NCBI GenBank assembly: GCA_943332615.1
Contig: CALQQB010000056.1
Coordinates: forward strand, 1-32,259
DNA length: 32,259 bases
From: Phenylobacterium deserti
Lineage (GTDB): Bacteria; Pseudomonadota; Alphaproteobacteria; Caulobacterales; Caulobacteraceae
Reading direction: 5' to 3'
Under the pieces are notes generated by a model, which had not been told where the DNA came from, searched no databases, and was given only the letters and a program-made list of their open reading frames with translations. This document shows, piece after piece, positions 7,337 through 16,885 of this stretch (its first letter is position 1; every line of letters begins with the position of its first letter). The position numbers and the translations under genes are program-made.

Positions 7337-8656
7337 TCAACCCCTCATTTCAGGCGATGCCGCGGCGCCCGCGGGCATGGCGGCGGGATGCGACAGGATC
7401 GGCTCGGAGATCGATTCCGGCACCGGCAGCGGCGTCTCGGTGAGCCCAATCAGCGGGGTGATCACCAGGAAGTAGGCGAAGTAGTATAGGGTCGCGAACC
7501 GCGACAGCCAAACGAAGCTGTTGATGTTGGCGTCGCCGATCTGCATCCCCGCCACGCCCCTGATCAACTGGTCGTCCGGCGCGTGGGCGCCGCAGAAGCC
7601 CAGGATGATGCAGACCACGAAGAAGATGAAGTACCAGAGCCGGATCGCCGGGCGGTAGCGCATGGAGCGCACCTTCGACGTGTCGAGCCAGGGCAGGACG
7701 AACAGGCAGGCAATGGCGCCGCCCATGGTCAGCACGCCCAGCAGCTTGTCCGGGACCGCCCGCAGGATCGCGTAGAAAGGCAGCAGATACCATTCGGGCA
7801 CGATGTGCGCCGGCGTCACCAGCGGGTTGGCCTTCACGTAGTTCACCGCGTCTCCGAGGATGTCGGGCGCGAAGAACACGAAGCTCGCGTAGAGCAGCAG
7901 GAACACTGAAATCGCGAAGCCGTCCTTGACCGTATAGTACGGGTGGAACGGAACGGTGTCGGCGTCCGACTTCACCTCGACGCCCTTGGGGTTGCTGTTG
8001 CCGGGCACATGCAGCGCCCAGATGTGCAGGGCGACGACGCCCGCGATCACGAACGGCAGCAGGTAGTGCAGCGAGAAGAAGCGGTTCAACGTGGCGTCAT
8101 CCACCGCGAACCCGCCCCACAGCCAGGTGGTGATCGCCGGGCCCACGATCGGCAGGGCGCCGATCAGGTTGGTGATCACGACGGCGCCGTGGAAACTCAT
8201 CTGTCCCCAGGGCAACACGTAGCCAAAGAAGCCGGTGATGATCATCAGCAGGTAGATGACGCATCCCAGCAGCCACAGGACCTCGCGCGGCGCCTTGTAG
8301 GAGCCGTAATAGAGGCCGCGGAACATGTGGACGTAAACCGCCAGGAAGAACATCGACGCGCCGTTGGCGTGCATGCCCTGGATCAGCCAGCCGTAGTTCA
8401 CGTCGCGCTTGATGCGCTGGACGGAGTTGAAGGCCATATCGATATGCGGGACGTAGTGCATGGCCAGCACGATGCCGGTGACGATCTGGATGCCCAGCAT
8501 CAGCGCCAGGATCCCGCCGAAGGTATACCAGTAGTTCAGGTTCTTCGGGGTCGGGAAGGTAACGACGGTATCGTTCGCAAAGCGAAGGATCGGCAGGCGC
8601 ACGTCGAGCCAACGCTCGAAGCCGCTCTTGGGTTCGTAGGTGGAATGTCCGCTCAT
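7337..8656 (-). CDS. petB: Cytochrome b of the bc1 complex
   Basis: A 439-residue polytopic membrane subunit that carries the two b haems and the quinol-oxidising and quinone-reducing sites of complex III. Haem-ligand histidines are visible as two pairs, His96/His110 and His197/His211, with the usual 13-residue spacing. The Qo-site PEWY motif is at 287-290. Eight or so hydrophobic helices are present. The length is that of a full bacterial cytochrome b, not of the split b6/subunit IV type. The C-terminal tail beyond the last helix is Pro/Ala-rich (ending AASPEMRG), as in many alphaproteobacteria. It lies 5 bases after petA and just upstream of petC, all one operon. Confidence 0.97.
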   Translation of the reverse strand: MSGHSTYEPKSGFERWLDVRLPILRFANDTVVTFPTPKNLNYWYTFGGILALMLGIQIVTGIVLAMHYVPHIDMAFNSVQRIKRDVNYGWLIQGMHANGASMFFLAVYVHMFRGLYYGSYKAPREVLWLLGCVIYLLMIITGFFGYVLPWGQMSFHGAVVITNLIGALPIVGPAITTWLWGGFAVDDATLNRFFSLHYLLPFVIAGVVALHIWALHVPGNSNPKGVEVKSDADTVPFHPYYTVKDGFAISVFLLLYASFVFFAPDILGDAVNYVKANPLVTPAHIVPEWYLLPFYAILRAVPDKLLGVLTMGGAIACLFVLPWLDTSKVRSMRYRPAIRLWYFIFFVVCIILGFCGAHAPDDQLIRGVAGMQIGDANINSFVWLSRFATLYYFAYFLVITPLIGLTETPLPVPESISEPILSHPAAMPAGAAASPEMRG

Positions 8657-8661
8657 CGCTC

Positions 8662-9216
8662 TCAGCCCACCTTGATCTTGGTGTCGGACAGGAAGGCGTA
8701 GGTCGGCACCTCGAGGTTCTTCGGGGCGGGGCCCTTACGGATCCGTCCGGAGGTGTCGTAGACCGAGCCATGGCACGGGCAGAACCAGCCGCCGTAGTCG
8801 CCGCCGCCGACCGTTGGGACACAGCCCAGATGGGTGCACGTGCCCACCAGGATCAGCCATTCGGCCTTGCCTTCCTTGTGACGTTGCTCGTCGGTCTGCG
8901 GGTCACGCAGCTCGGCGTTGTCGTCCTTGATGGCCGCGGCGATCTGCTCGGGCGTGCGGTGACGCACGAAGAGCGGCTTGCCCCGCCACTTCACGACCAC
9001 CTGCTGGCCGGCCTCCACCTTGCTCAGGTCGAACTCGATGGACGCCAGCGCCAGGGTGTCCCCGGCCGGGTTCATCTGGTCGATCATCGGCCAGGCCAGA
9101 CCGCCAACGGCGCCCAGGGCGGCCGCCATGGCGGCGATATGAATAAAGTCACGCCGGTTCGGGTCATCGCCCGAGGCGTGCGGGTCGGGAGTTGCGCCCA
9201 CGACGGTGTCGGCCAC
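8662..9216 (-). CDS. petA: Rieske iron-sulfur subunit of the bc1 complex
   Basis: The 184-residue Rieske protein of complex III. A twin-arginine-type N-terminus (NRRDFIH at 20-26) precedes the single membrane helix (about 27-46), as expected for Tat-dependent insertion. The [2Fe-2S] ligands are in CTHLGC (Cys127, His129, plus disulfide Cys132) and CPCHGS (Cys146, Cys148, His149). The start is GTG at 9216 with only a weak Shine-Dalgarno. It is the first gene of petABC, with its promoter in the 168-bp space shared with divergent trmL. Confidence 0.97.
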   Translation of the reverse strand: MADTVVGATPDPHASGDDPNRRDFIHIAAMAAALGAVGGLAWPMIDQMNPAGDTLALASIEFDLSKVEAGQQVVVKWRGKPLFVRHRTPEQIAAAIKDDNAELRDPQTDEQRHKEGKAEWLILVGTCTHLGCVPTVGGGDYGGWFCPCHGSVYDTSGRIRKGPAPKNLEVPTYAFLSDTKIKVG

Positions 9217-9242
9217 CTTGAAGCTACCCTTCGATAAAGGCC

Positions 9243-9260
9243 CTTGCGACGCGTCGCGAG
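9243..9260. promoter_or_regulatory. Palindrome upstream of petABC
   Basis: GCGACGCGTCGC (9246-9257) is a perfect 12-bp palindrome, extended with one mismatch on each side to CTTGCGACGCGTCGCGAG. It lies 30-44 bases upstream of the petA start, in the 5' region shared with trmL. It could be an operator or an untranslated-region hairpin; no regulator is identified. Confidence 0.35.
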
Positions 9261-9384
9261 GACCTGAAGCTTTGCGGAAGTAAGTCGGGTTTCGGACACG
9301 TTACACCGGGATACATGCAAACCGCACGCCCCCCGTTGATTCGTACCCCTGCCCCGGCCACGCCCGATGGCACGAGGCCTTAGA

Positions 9385-9855
9385 ATGCGTTTGGCCCTTT
9401 TTCAACCGGACATTCCGCAAAACCTCGGTGCGGCCATCCGGCTTGGCGCCTGTCTGGGCGTCCCGGTCGATGTCATTGAGCCCTGCGGCTTCCCTTTGAG
9501 CGACGCTGGGGTGCGCCGCGCGGCCATGGATTATGGCGTGCTGGGCGAGCTGAAACGCCATGCGAGCTGGAGCGATTTCCGAGACGATCCGGAGCGAACG
9601 GGCCGGCTGGTGCTGTTCACGACGCGAGGTGCGAGCCCGCTGCACGATTTCAGGTTCCGGCCCGACGATGTCCTGCTGTTCGGCCGCGAAAGCGCCGGCG
9701 TCCCCGACGAGGTGCATGATGCGGCCGATGAGCGGCTGGTGATCCCGCTGGTCGCCGGCGCGCGGTCGCTCAATCTCACGGTCTCGGCCGCGATCGCGCT
9801 TTCCGAGGCCTTGCGCCAGACCGACGGCTTTCCGCGGCCGGCGCGGTGTCCTTGA
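9385..9855 (+). CDS. trmL: tRNA (cytidine(34)-2'-O)-methyltransferase
   Basis: A 156-residue SPOUT-class methyltransferase that 2'-O-methylates the wobble base of tRNA-Leu isoacceptors using S-adenosylmethionine. Visible SPOUT signatures: the opening MRLALFQPDIPQNLGAAIRL, the middle LLFGRESAGVP and the knot-forming C-terminal IPLVAGARSLNLTVSAAIAL. Length agrees with the minimal, catalytic-domain-only TrmL. I chose ATG at 9385, with GAGG 7 bases upstream, over an in-frame ATG at 9367 because family members begin directly at MRLALFQP. It is divergent from petABC; hemF follows 66 bases downstream. TrmL-type enzymes cannot be separated from close SPOUT relatives with complete certainty by motif reading alone. 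Confidence 0.93.
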   Translation: MRLALFQPDIPQNLGAAIRLGACLGVPVDVIEPCGFPLSDAGVRRAAMDYGVLGELKRHASWSDFRDDPERTGRLVLFTTRGASPLHDFRFRPDDVLLFGRESAGVPDEVHDAADERLVIPLVAGARSLNLTVSAAIALSEALRQTDGFPRPARCP

Positions 9856-9921
9856 TCGAACGCATGTTTATCCGATCCAGATGGTTCCATCAGAGCCAAC
9901 CAGCCACTAGCAAGCGTAGCC

Positions 9922-10809
9922 ATGTCCACGACCTCATCTCTCCCCGTCGAAATCCTGAAGCGGCGCGATCGCGCCAAGGCCTGGTTCGAATCCCTGCAGT
10001 CGCGAATCTTCGCCGAACTCGAACGCCTCGAGGACGAAGCGCCCGCTGACCTCTATCCCGGCGAACCCGGCCGGTTTGAGCGCCGCCCGTGGACGCGGGA
10101 GACCGGCGTCGGCGGCGGCGTCGGCGGCTTCCTGAAGGGCCGCTTCATCGAGAAGGCCGGGGTGCACACCTCCGCGGCCCTGGCGCGCTTCTCCCCCGAG
10201 ATGGCGGCGACCATGCCCGGCGCCGACAAGGACCCGACCTACGTCTCGGCCAGCATCAGCCTGATCGTCCATCCCCGCAGCCCCTGCGCGCCCACCGTCC
10301 ACATGAACACCCGCTTTCTGTCGACAGCCGAGAGCTGGTTCGGAGGCGGCGCGGACCTGACGCCGATGCTGGACGCTCAGCGCAGCCAGGAGGCCGACGA
10401 TGCGGTCCTGTTTCACGGGGCCATGAAGTCCGCCTGCGACGCCTACGATCCGGAATGGCACGGCAAGTACAAGGCGTGGTGCGACGAGTACTTCTACCTG
10501 CCGCACCGCAAGGAAACCCGCGGCGTCGGCGGCATCTTCTACGACCGCCACAACAGCGGCGACTTTGAGAAGGACTTTGGCTTCACCCAGGCGGTCGGCG
10601 AGGCGTTCCTCGACGTCTATCCCAAGATCGCCCGCCACCGGATGAGCGAGCCCTGGGGCGAGGCCGAGCGGATGCAGCAACTGGTCCGCCGCGGGCGTTA
10701 CGTCGAGTTCAACCTGCTCTACGACCGGGGCACGATGTTCGGCCTCAAGGCCGGCGGCAACATCGACACCATCCTGTCCTCGATGCCGCCGATGGTGGCC
10801 TGGACGTAA
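9922..10809 (+). CDS. hemF: Oxygen-dependent coproporphyrinogen III oxidase
   Basis: A 295-residue HemF, which uses O2 to decarboxylate coproporphyrinogen III to protoporphyrinogen IX in haem synthesis. Recognisable blocks: ETGVGGGVGGFLKG, VHMNTRFLST, WFGGGADLTPM, the long YFYLPHRKETRGVGGIFYD stretch, and GRYVEFNLLYDRGTMFGL followed by SMPPMVAW. The protein ends at MVAWT, without the roughly 25-residue tail after the SMPP motif known from the E. coli enzyme. Some alphaproteobacterial HemF proteins are similarly short, so I read this as normal variation. Haem supply fits the neighbouring cytochrome bc1 operon, but there is no sign of shared transcription. Confidence 0.97.
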   Translation: MSTTSSLPVEILKRRDRAKAWFESLQSRIFAELERLEDEAPADLYPGEPGRFERRPWTRETGVGGGVGGFLKGRFIEKAGVHTSAALARFSPEMAATMPGADKDPTYVSASISLIVHPRSPCAPTVHMNTRFLSTAESWFGGGADLTPMLDAQRSQEADDAVLFHGAMKSACDAYDPEWHGKYKAWCDEYFYLPHRKETRGVGGIFYDRHNSGDFEKDFGFTQAVGEAFLDVYPKIARHRMSEPWGEAERMQQLVRRGRYVEFNLLYDRGTMFGLKAGGNIDTILSSMPPMVAWT

Positions 10810-10836
10810 AGATCGCCCCCTAACCCAGCGCTCCCC

Positions 10837-11259
10837 CTAGCCCCTCCGCCAAGCCTGCGCCTGGCAGACCACGAGGATGCAGCCCTCGACCTTCAGGGCT
10901 CCGTTGGCGGCGAACGAGATCTTGGAATCGTAGGTCTTGCCGCTGTTGGGATCGTAGATCTTGCCGCCGGTCCATTTGCCGGGGCTGGCCTGTTTGAAGT
11001 TCCAGAGCATCGGCATGCCCAGGATGCTGCGCGTCTTCAACGCCGCGTCCGGATTGTGGGTATCTTGCGAGGTCTGCTCGGCGGCGTTCTTCAGCCAGGT
11101 GAGGCGGCCGCACATCCGGTTCGGCTGGCCGGGGCACGGGGCGATCATGACCTTGCCTGATCCGCTCTCCGTCAGCCACACGCCCTCCACAGGATCAGCC
11201 GCGAAGGCGGGCGTGGCGGCGGCCATCAGGAGGCCGGCGACAAGAATTTGCAGGCGCAT
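10837..11259 (-). CDS. DUF2147 family secreted protein
   Basis: A 140-residue protein with a clear signal peptide (MRLQILVAGLLMAAATPAFA, cleavage expected after residue 20) followed by a DUF2147-type domain. Recognisable elements are DPVEGVWLTESG near the mature N-terminus, the Cys-containing CPGQPNRMCGRLTWL, and WTGGKIYDPNSGKTYDSKI. Four cysteines in the mature part could form disulfides in the periplasm. The function of DUF2147 proteins is not established; a lipocalin-like or beta-barrel role is only a guess. The start ATG at 11259 has GGGAG 6 bases upstream. It is convergent with hemF (27 bases apart). Confidence 0.85.
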   Translation of the reverse strand: MRLQILVAGLLMAAATPAFAADPVEGVWLTESGSGKVMIAPCPGQPNRMCGRLTWLKNAAEQTSQDTHNPDAALKTRSILGMPMLWNFKQASPGKWTGGKIYDPNSGKTYDSKISFAANGALKVEGCILVVCQAQAWRRG

Positions 11260-11321
11260 GGAGGGCTCCCGGGGTGAGGCGGCAAGCTTGGCCCTGGCCG
11301 GTGAATTCTGAATGAACGCCG

Positions 11322-12683
<1,362 letters not shown>

Positions 12684-12686
<3 letters not shown>

Positions 12687-12697
12687 ATCTTGCCTCC
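12684..12697 (-). promoter_or_regulatory. Shine-Dalgarno site of the kinase, inside the repeat arm
   Basis: On the minus strand GGAGG (12693-12697) is followed by six bases and a CTG (12686-12684) in frame with the kinase. The GGAGG belongs to the end of the palindromic repeat and would be partly paired if the element folds in the mRNA. This favours the upstream start over the TTG at 12635, which has no comparable site. Confidence 0.45.
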
Positions 12698-12839
12698 CAC
12701 GCGCAGCGGGGGAGGGGGACCGCCGGCCGAAGAGCCTGTGGTGGAGGAGGCGCGACCTGGCTCGGCGCTCGAACTCGCCCCTTCCACCACGCCCTCTTCA
12801 GGGCGCGGTCCCCCTTCCCCGTGAACGGGGAAGGCAAGA
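12688..12839. repeat. 152-bp palindromic intergenic repeat element
   Basis: The whole space between the response regulator and the kinase is one large imperfect palindrome. TCTTGCC (12688-12694) is mirrored by GGCAAGA (12833-12839), GGGGGACCGC by GCGGTCCCCC, GAAGAG by CTCTTC, and GTGGTGGAGGAGGC by GCCCCTTCCACCAC, around a centre near 12764. Each arm also holds its own hairpin, for example CCTTCCCCGTGAACGGGGAAGG. It resembles dispersed GC-rich intergenic repeats of Caulobacterales genomes. The structure is seen directly; dispersal through the genome is inferred, since this window has a single copy. Confidence 0.75.
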
Positions 12840-12855
12840 GGACGAGGGCGCTTCA

Positions 12856-13563
12856 TCAGTCCGGAACCAGCCTGTAGCCCACGCCGCGCACCGTCTGCAG
12901 GTAGCGGGGCGCCTTGGGATCGTCTTCGATCTTACGCCGAAGCCGCGTGACCTGCACGTCCACCGCGCGGCCGGAGGGGTCGACCGAGTCGCGGGCCAGT
13001 TCCAGACGGTCCACCGGCTCGTGCGGCGTGCGCGCCAGCTGGCGCAGCAGGGCCACCTCGGCCTCGGTCAGGCGCACCACCTCGCCGGCGCTGATGAGTT
13101 CGCCGCGCTCGGCATCGAAAGCGCAGCGGCCCAGCGACAGCGAGCCGCCGACCTGCGGCCGGTCGCTGGCGCGGCGCAGGATGGCCTCGATGCGCAGCAG
13201 CAACTCCTCGGGCTCGAAGGGCTTGCCCAGATAGTCGTCGGCGCCCAGCTTCAGGCCCTCGATCCGGTCGCCAGCCTCGGTGCGTGCGGTCAGCATCAGC
13301 ACCGGCGTGCGACCCGACGCACCGCGCTGGTCGCGCAGCCACCGGGTCAAAGAGAAACCGTCCTCGCCGGGCATCATTACGTCGAACACCGCCAGGTCGA
13401 AGTCCAGCGTGGCCAGCAGCCGTCGCGCCGAGGCCCCGCCCGCCGCCGCCGTCACCCGGAACCCGGCGCGGGTCAGGTATTCCTTCAGCAGGTCGCGGAT
13501 GCGGTCGTCATCATCGACGATCAGCAGGTGGCGCGCGCGCGCTGGACCGTGGGACGGGCTCAT
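12856..13563 (-). CDS. OmpR/PhoB-family response regulator
   Basis: A 235-residue two-component response regulator. The N-terminal receiver domain has the acidic pocket VDDDD (17-20), phospho-acceptor Asp61 in FDVMMPGEDG, switch Thr92 (LTART) and Lys114 (LGKPF). The C-terminal winged-helix DNA-binding domain ends with AVDVQVTRLRRKIEDDP and RGVGYRLVPD. It is the partner of the downstream EnvZ-like kinase. The layout recalls PetR of Rhodobacter capsulatus, a similar regulator encoded near its petABC; here petABC lies about 3.6 kb away with trmL, hemF and a DUF2147 gene between, so a link is speculative. It is divergent from ilvE. Confidence 0.95.
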   Translation of the reverse strand: MSPSHGPARARHLLIVDDDDRIRDLLKEYLTRAGFRVTAAAGGASARRLLATLDFDLAVFDVMMPGEDGFSLTRWLRDQRGASGRTPVLMLTARTEAGDRIEGLKLGADDYLGKPFEPEELLLRIEAILRRASDRPQVGGSLSLGRCAFDAERGELISAGEVVRLTEAEVALLRQLARTPHEPVDRLELARDSVDPSGRAVDVQVTRLRRKIEDDPKAPRYLQTVRGVGYRLVPD

Positions 13564-13765
13564 GCCTGCCTCTTCATACCAGCCTCGTCATGAGCGCCCA
13601 TCGAAACGTCGTGTGCGTGGCCCGGTCATGGCCGACAGTATGGCGCGTGCGCCGGCCACCCCGTCCAGCCACTCATCCGCCGGTGGCCCGCGCGGACCCC
13701 AATTCGTTTGACGCCGGCCCCCCCGGCGGGTTCAAGGGACCTTCCCGAAAGGAGCTGCTCCGCTC

Positions 13766-14653
13766 ATGTCTCTGGTTCCCTTTGATGATCGCGACGGTTG
13801 GATCTGGCTGGACGGCCAGTTCGTGCCCTGGCGCGAGGCGAAGGTGCATGTCCTTACCCACGGCCTGCATTACGCGTCGGCCGTGTTCGAGGGAGAGCGG
13901 ATGTACGGGGGCGAGATCTTCGAGCTGACGGCGCATACGGAGCGTCTGTTCAAGTCCGCGGAGATCCTGGACTTCGAAATACCGTTCACCGTGGCCGAGA
14001 TCGACAAGGCCTGCAAGGAAACCTGCGCCCGGAACGGCCTGACCGACGCCTACATCCGCCCGATCGCCTGGCGCGGCACCGAGATGATCGGGGTCTCGGC
14101 CCAGAACACCAAGATCCACGTGGCGATCGCGGTGTGGGACTGGCCCAGCTACTTCTCACCCGAGGAGAAGGCCAAGGGCATCCGGCTTACCTGGGCGAAG
14201 TACAAGCGCCCGAGCCCGGAGACCGAGCCGGTCCATGCCAAGGCCACCGGCCTCTACATGATCTGCACCATCTCAAAGCACGCCGCGGAGAAGGCCGGCT
14301 ACACCGACGCGATGATGCTCGACTACCGGGGCTACATCGCCGAGAGCACCGGCTCGAACGTGTTCTTCGTCCGCGATGGTTTGATCCACACGCCGACCCC
14401 GGACTGCTTCCTGAACGGCATCACCCGCCAGACGGTGATCAAGCTGGCCAAGGAGCGGGGCTTTGAGGTCGTGGAGCGCCATATCCTGCCGGAGGAGCTC
14501 GCGACCTTCTCGGAATGCTTCGTGGTGGGCTCGGCCGCCGAGGTCACGCCTGTGGCTGAGATCGGCGAATATACGTTCCGGCCGGGCAATATCTCGCTCA
14601 CCCTGATGGACGACTACGCCCGCCTCGTGCGGCGCGAACTGGTCGCGGCTTGA
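13766..14653 (+). CDS. ilvE: Branched-chain-amino-acid aminotransferase
   Basis: A 295-residue fold-type IV PLP enzyme that interconverts Leu, Ile and Val with their 2-keto acids using glutamate. The PLP Schiff-base lysine is probably Lys159 in HAKATGLY, and Glu193 in IAESTGSNVFF matches the conserved PLP-contact glutamate. LTHGLHYASAVFEGER near the N-terminus and CFLNGITRQTVIKLA are standard for bacterial IlvE (short type). The ATG at 13766 has GAAAGGAG about 10 bases upstream. D-amino-acid transaminase and aminodeoxychorismate lyase share the fold, but the AVFEGER and GITRQTV blocks favour IlvE. It is transcribed away from the response regulator; a low-stability GC hairpin (14671-14692) follows the stop. 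Confidence 0.95.
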   Translation: MSLVPFDDRDGWIWLDGQFVPWREAKVHVLTHGLHYASAVFEGERMYGGEIFELTAHTERLFKSAEILDFEIPFTVAEIDKACKETCARNGLTDAYIRPIAWRGTEMIGVSAQNTKIHVAIAVWDWPSYFSPEEKAKGIRLTWAKYKRPSPETEPVHAKATGLYMICTISKHAAEKAGYTDAMMLDYRGYIAESTGSNVFFVRDGLIHTPTPDCFLNGITRQTVIKLAKERGFEVVERHILPEELATFSECFVVGSAAEVTPVAEIGEYTFRPGNISLTLMDDYARLVRRELVAA

Positions 14654-14814
14654 CCGCCTGAACGGTGGCTCCGGCAGGGGTTCCCTTGCCGGATACCGCT
14701 TCCGAAATCGCTGGCCACCGCTAGGCCATTGCGCGGGACGGATTTTCCTCGTTTCCTGCGCCCCATCAGGCGGTTCCGGGCGGAACGGCCGACTTTGCTG
14801 ATCGAGAAAGACCG

Positions 14815-16881
14815 ATGATCTCCCACACGCGCAAAATCCTGCTTTCGGCGGGCGCGGCCGCCGCGCTTGTCCTCGCCGCCGGCGCGGCCTGGAGCGCCGA
14901 TGCGCCCGATGGCGCCGTCTCGCTGACCTCGCCCAAGTACGGGACCTGGGGCTTCGACGTCAGCGGCATGGACCGCAGCGTCAAACCCGGCGACGACTTC
15001 TTCAAGTTCGCCAACGGCAAGTGGTCCGAGCGCACCGAGATCCCGTCGGATCGGACTCGCTTCGGCAATTTCGACAAGCTGGCCGTGCTGTCCGAGGCCC
15101 GCCAGCGCGCCATCCTGGACGACGCCGTGGCCGGTAGGCTGAACGACCCGGACGCCACCAAGATCGCCGCCGGCTACAAGGCCTTCATGGACGAGGCGCT
15201 GGCCGAGAAGCTGGACGCCAAGCCGATCGTGCCCGCCCTCGCGGCGATCCGGAAGGTCAGGACCAAGGACGACTTCACCGCCCTGATGGGCACGGCGCCG
15301 GTCAGCCCCTTCACCACCATCCTGCCGGTCTTCCCCAGCATCGACCAGAAATCGACCAAACAGTACGCGGTCTACGCTGGCACGGCTGGCATGGGCCTGC
15401 CGGACCGCGACTACTACCTGCAGCCGTCGTTCGCCGAGAAGAAGGCCAAGTACCAAGCCTACGTCGAGCAGATGCTGACCATGATCGGCTGGGAGAAGCC
15501 GAAGGAGAACGCCGCCGCCATCGTCAGCTTCGAGACCGGCCTGGCCGAGGCCAGCTGGACCCGGATTCAGCGCCGCGACCGCGACAAGACCTACAATCCC
15601 AAGACCCTGGCCGAACTCCAGGCTCTGACGCCGGGCTTTGACTGGAACCGCTACCTGGCCGGCTCAGAACTCCCGAAGCTGGACCGGATCGTGGTCACCA
15701 CCGACACGGCCTTCCCGAAGTTCGCCAAGGTCTATGGCGACGCCTCGCTGGAGACGCTGAAAGCCTGGCAGGCGTTCAACGTCGCCGATGGGGCGGCGCC
15801 CTATCTCTCCAGGCGCTTCGTGGACGCCAACTGGCAGTTCCGCAGCCGCGAACTGGGCGGCCAGCCGGAGCAGAAGCCACGCTGGAAGCGCGGCGTCGCC
15901 TTCATGGACGACGCGATCGGCGAGTCGGTAGGCCGGGTCTATGTCGCCCGCTACTTCCCGCCGGACTCCAAGGCCAAGATGGACGCCCTGGTGGGCGACG
16001 TCCGCGTGGCGCTGAAGGGCCGGATCGAGCGTCTCGACTGGATGGGCGACGAGACCAAGGCCCGGGCCCTGGAGAAGCTTGCCAAGTTCACCGTCAAGAT
16101 CGGCTACACCGACCACTGGCGCGACTATTCGAAACTGGAATTCAAGGCGAACGACCTCTACGGCAACGCCCGTCGCGCCACCGACTTCGAGTGGCGCCGC
16201 AACGTCGCCCAGCTGGCCGGTCCGGTGGACAAGACCGAGTGGGGCATGACCCCGCAGACCGTCAACGCCTACTACAACCCGCCCAACAACGAGATCGTCT
16301 TCCCGGCCGCAATCCTGCAGGCGCCGTTCTTCGATCCCGACGCCGACCCGGCGATCAACTACGGCGGCATCGGCGGGGTGATCGGCCACGAGATCAGCCA
16401 CGGCTTCGACGACCAGGGCCGCAAGTCCGACGGCGACGGCACGCTGCGCGACTGGTGGACCGCCGAGGACGCCGCCAAGTTCAAAGTCCAGACGGACCGC
16501 CTCGGCGCCCAGTATTCGGCTTTCGAGCCCCTGCCCGGCCAACACGTGCAGGGCGGCCTGACCATGGGCGAGAACATCGGCGACATGGGCGGGCTGTCGC
16601 TGGGCCTCGACGCCTACCACACCTCGCTGAAGGGCGGGCCGGCCCCGGTGATCGACGGGCTGACCGGCGACCAGCGCGTATTCCTGGGTTGGGCCCAGGT
16701 TTGGCGCGAGAAGATCCGCGACGAACAGTTGAAGCAGCGCCTGGCCACCGACCCGCACTCGCCGGCCATCTATCGGGTGGACGGCACGATCCGTAACATC
16801 CCCGGCTGGTATCAGGCCTTCGACGTCCAGCCGGGCGACAAGCTGTACGTCGCGCCGGAACAGCGGGTGAAGATCTGGTGA
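14815..16881 (+). CDS. M13-family (neprilysin-like) zinc metallopeptidase
   Basis: A 688-residue secreted or periplasmic metallopeptidase of family M13 (gluzincin clan). A signal peptide (about 1-27, ending AAWSA) is followed by the M13_N region (DDFFKFANGKW and YAVYAGTAGMGLPDRDYYL). The catalytic domain has PPNNEIVFPAAIL, the zinc motif HEISH (His525, Glu526, His529) in GGVIGHEISHGFDDQG, and the third ligand Glu586 in MGENIGDMGG. The C-terminus VAPEQRVKIW is the bacterial counterpart of the neprilysin CxxW end. The size is typical (about 680-700). Such enzymes cut peptides of up to about 40 residues; the physiological substrate is unknown. It stands alone between ilvE and a convergent exporter gene, whose stop is 4 bases away. 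Confidence 0.96.
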   Translation: MISHTRKILLSAGAAAALVLAAGAAWSADAPDGAVSLTSPKYGTWGFDVSGMDRSVKPGDDFFKFANGKWSERTEIPSDRTRFGNFDKLAVLSEARQRAILDDAVAGRLNDPDATKIAAGYKAFMDEALAEKLDAKPIVPALAAIRKVRTKDDFTALMGTAPVSPFTTILPVFPSIDQKSTKQYAVYAGTAGMGLPDRDYYLQPSFAEKKAKYQAYVEQMLTMIGWEKPKENAAAIVSFETGLAEASWTRIQRRDRDKTYNPKTLAELQALTPGFDWNRYLAGSELPKLDRIVVTTDTAFPKFAKVYGDASLETLKAWQAFNVADGAAPYLSRRFVDANWQFRSRELGGQPEQKPRWKRGVAFMDDAIGESVGRVYVARYFPPDSKAKMDALVGDVRVALKGRIERLDWMGDETKARALEKLAKFTVKIGYTDHWRDYSKLEFKANDLYGNARRATDFEWRRNVAQLAGPVDKTEWGMTPQTVNAYYNPPNNEIVFPAAILQAPFFDPDADPAINYGGIGGVIGHEISHGFDDQGRKSDGDGTLRDWWTAEDAAKFKVQTDRLGAQYSAFEPLPGQHVQGGLTMGENIGDMGGLSLGLDAYHTSLKGGPAPVIDGLTGDQRVFLGWAQVWREKIRDEQLKQRLATDPHSPAIYRVDGTIRNIPGWYQAFDVQPGDKLYVAPEQRVKIW

Positions 16882-16885
16882 GCCG

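Noticed and set aside
6465..8701. Long open frames on the plus strand opposite petC and petB
   Set aside because: Composition is biased and motif-free; the minus strand encodes haem-binding motifs and membrane helices.
10809..10836. HemF truncated by mutation
   Set aside because: The protein ends soon after SMPP without the tail of the E. coli enzyme, but the reading frame is clean and some alphaproteobacterial HemF proteins appear similarly short, so this is probably natural.
15664..16758. A 364-codon open frame antisense to the M13 peptidase gene
   Set aside because: It is a shadow of the GC-rich codon pattern: low-complexity Val/Gly/Arg-rich product with no motif, while the plus strand encodes a complete, well-known enzyme.
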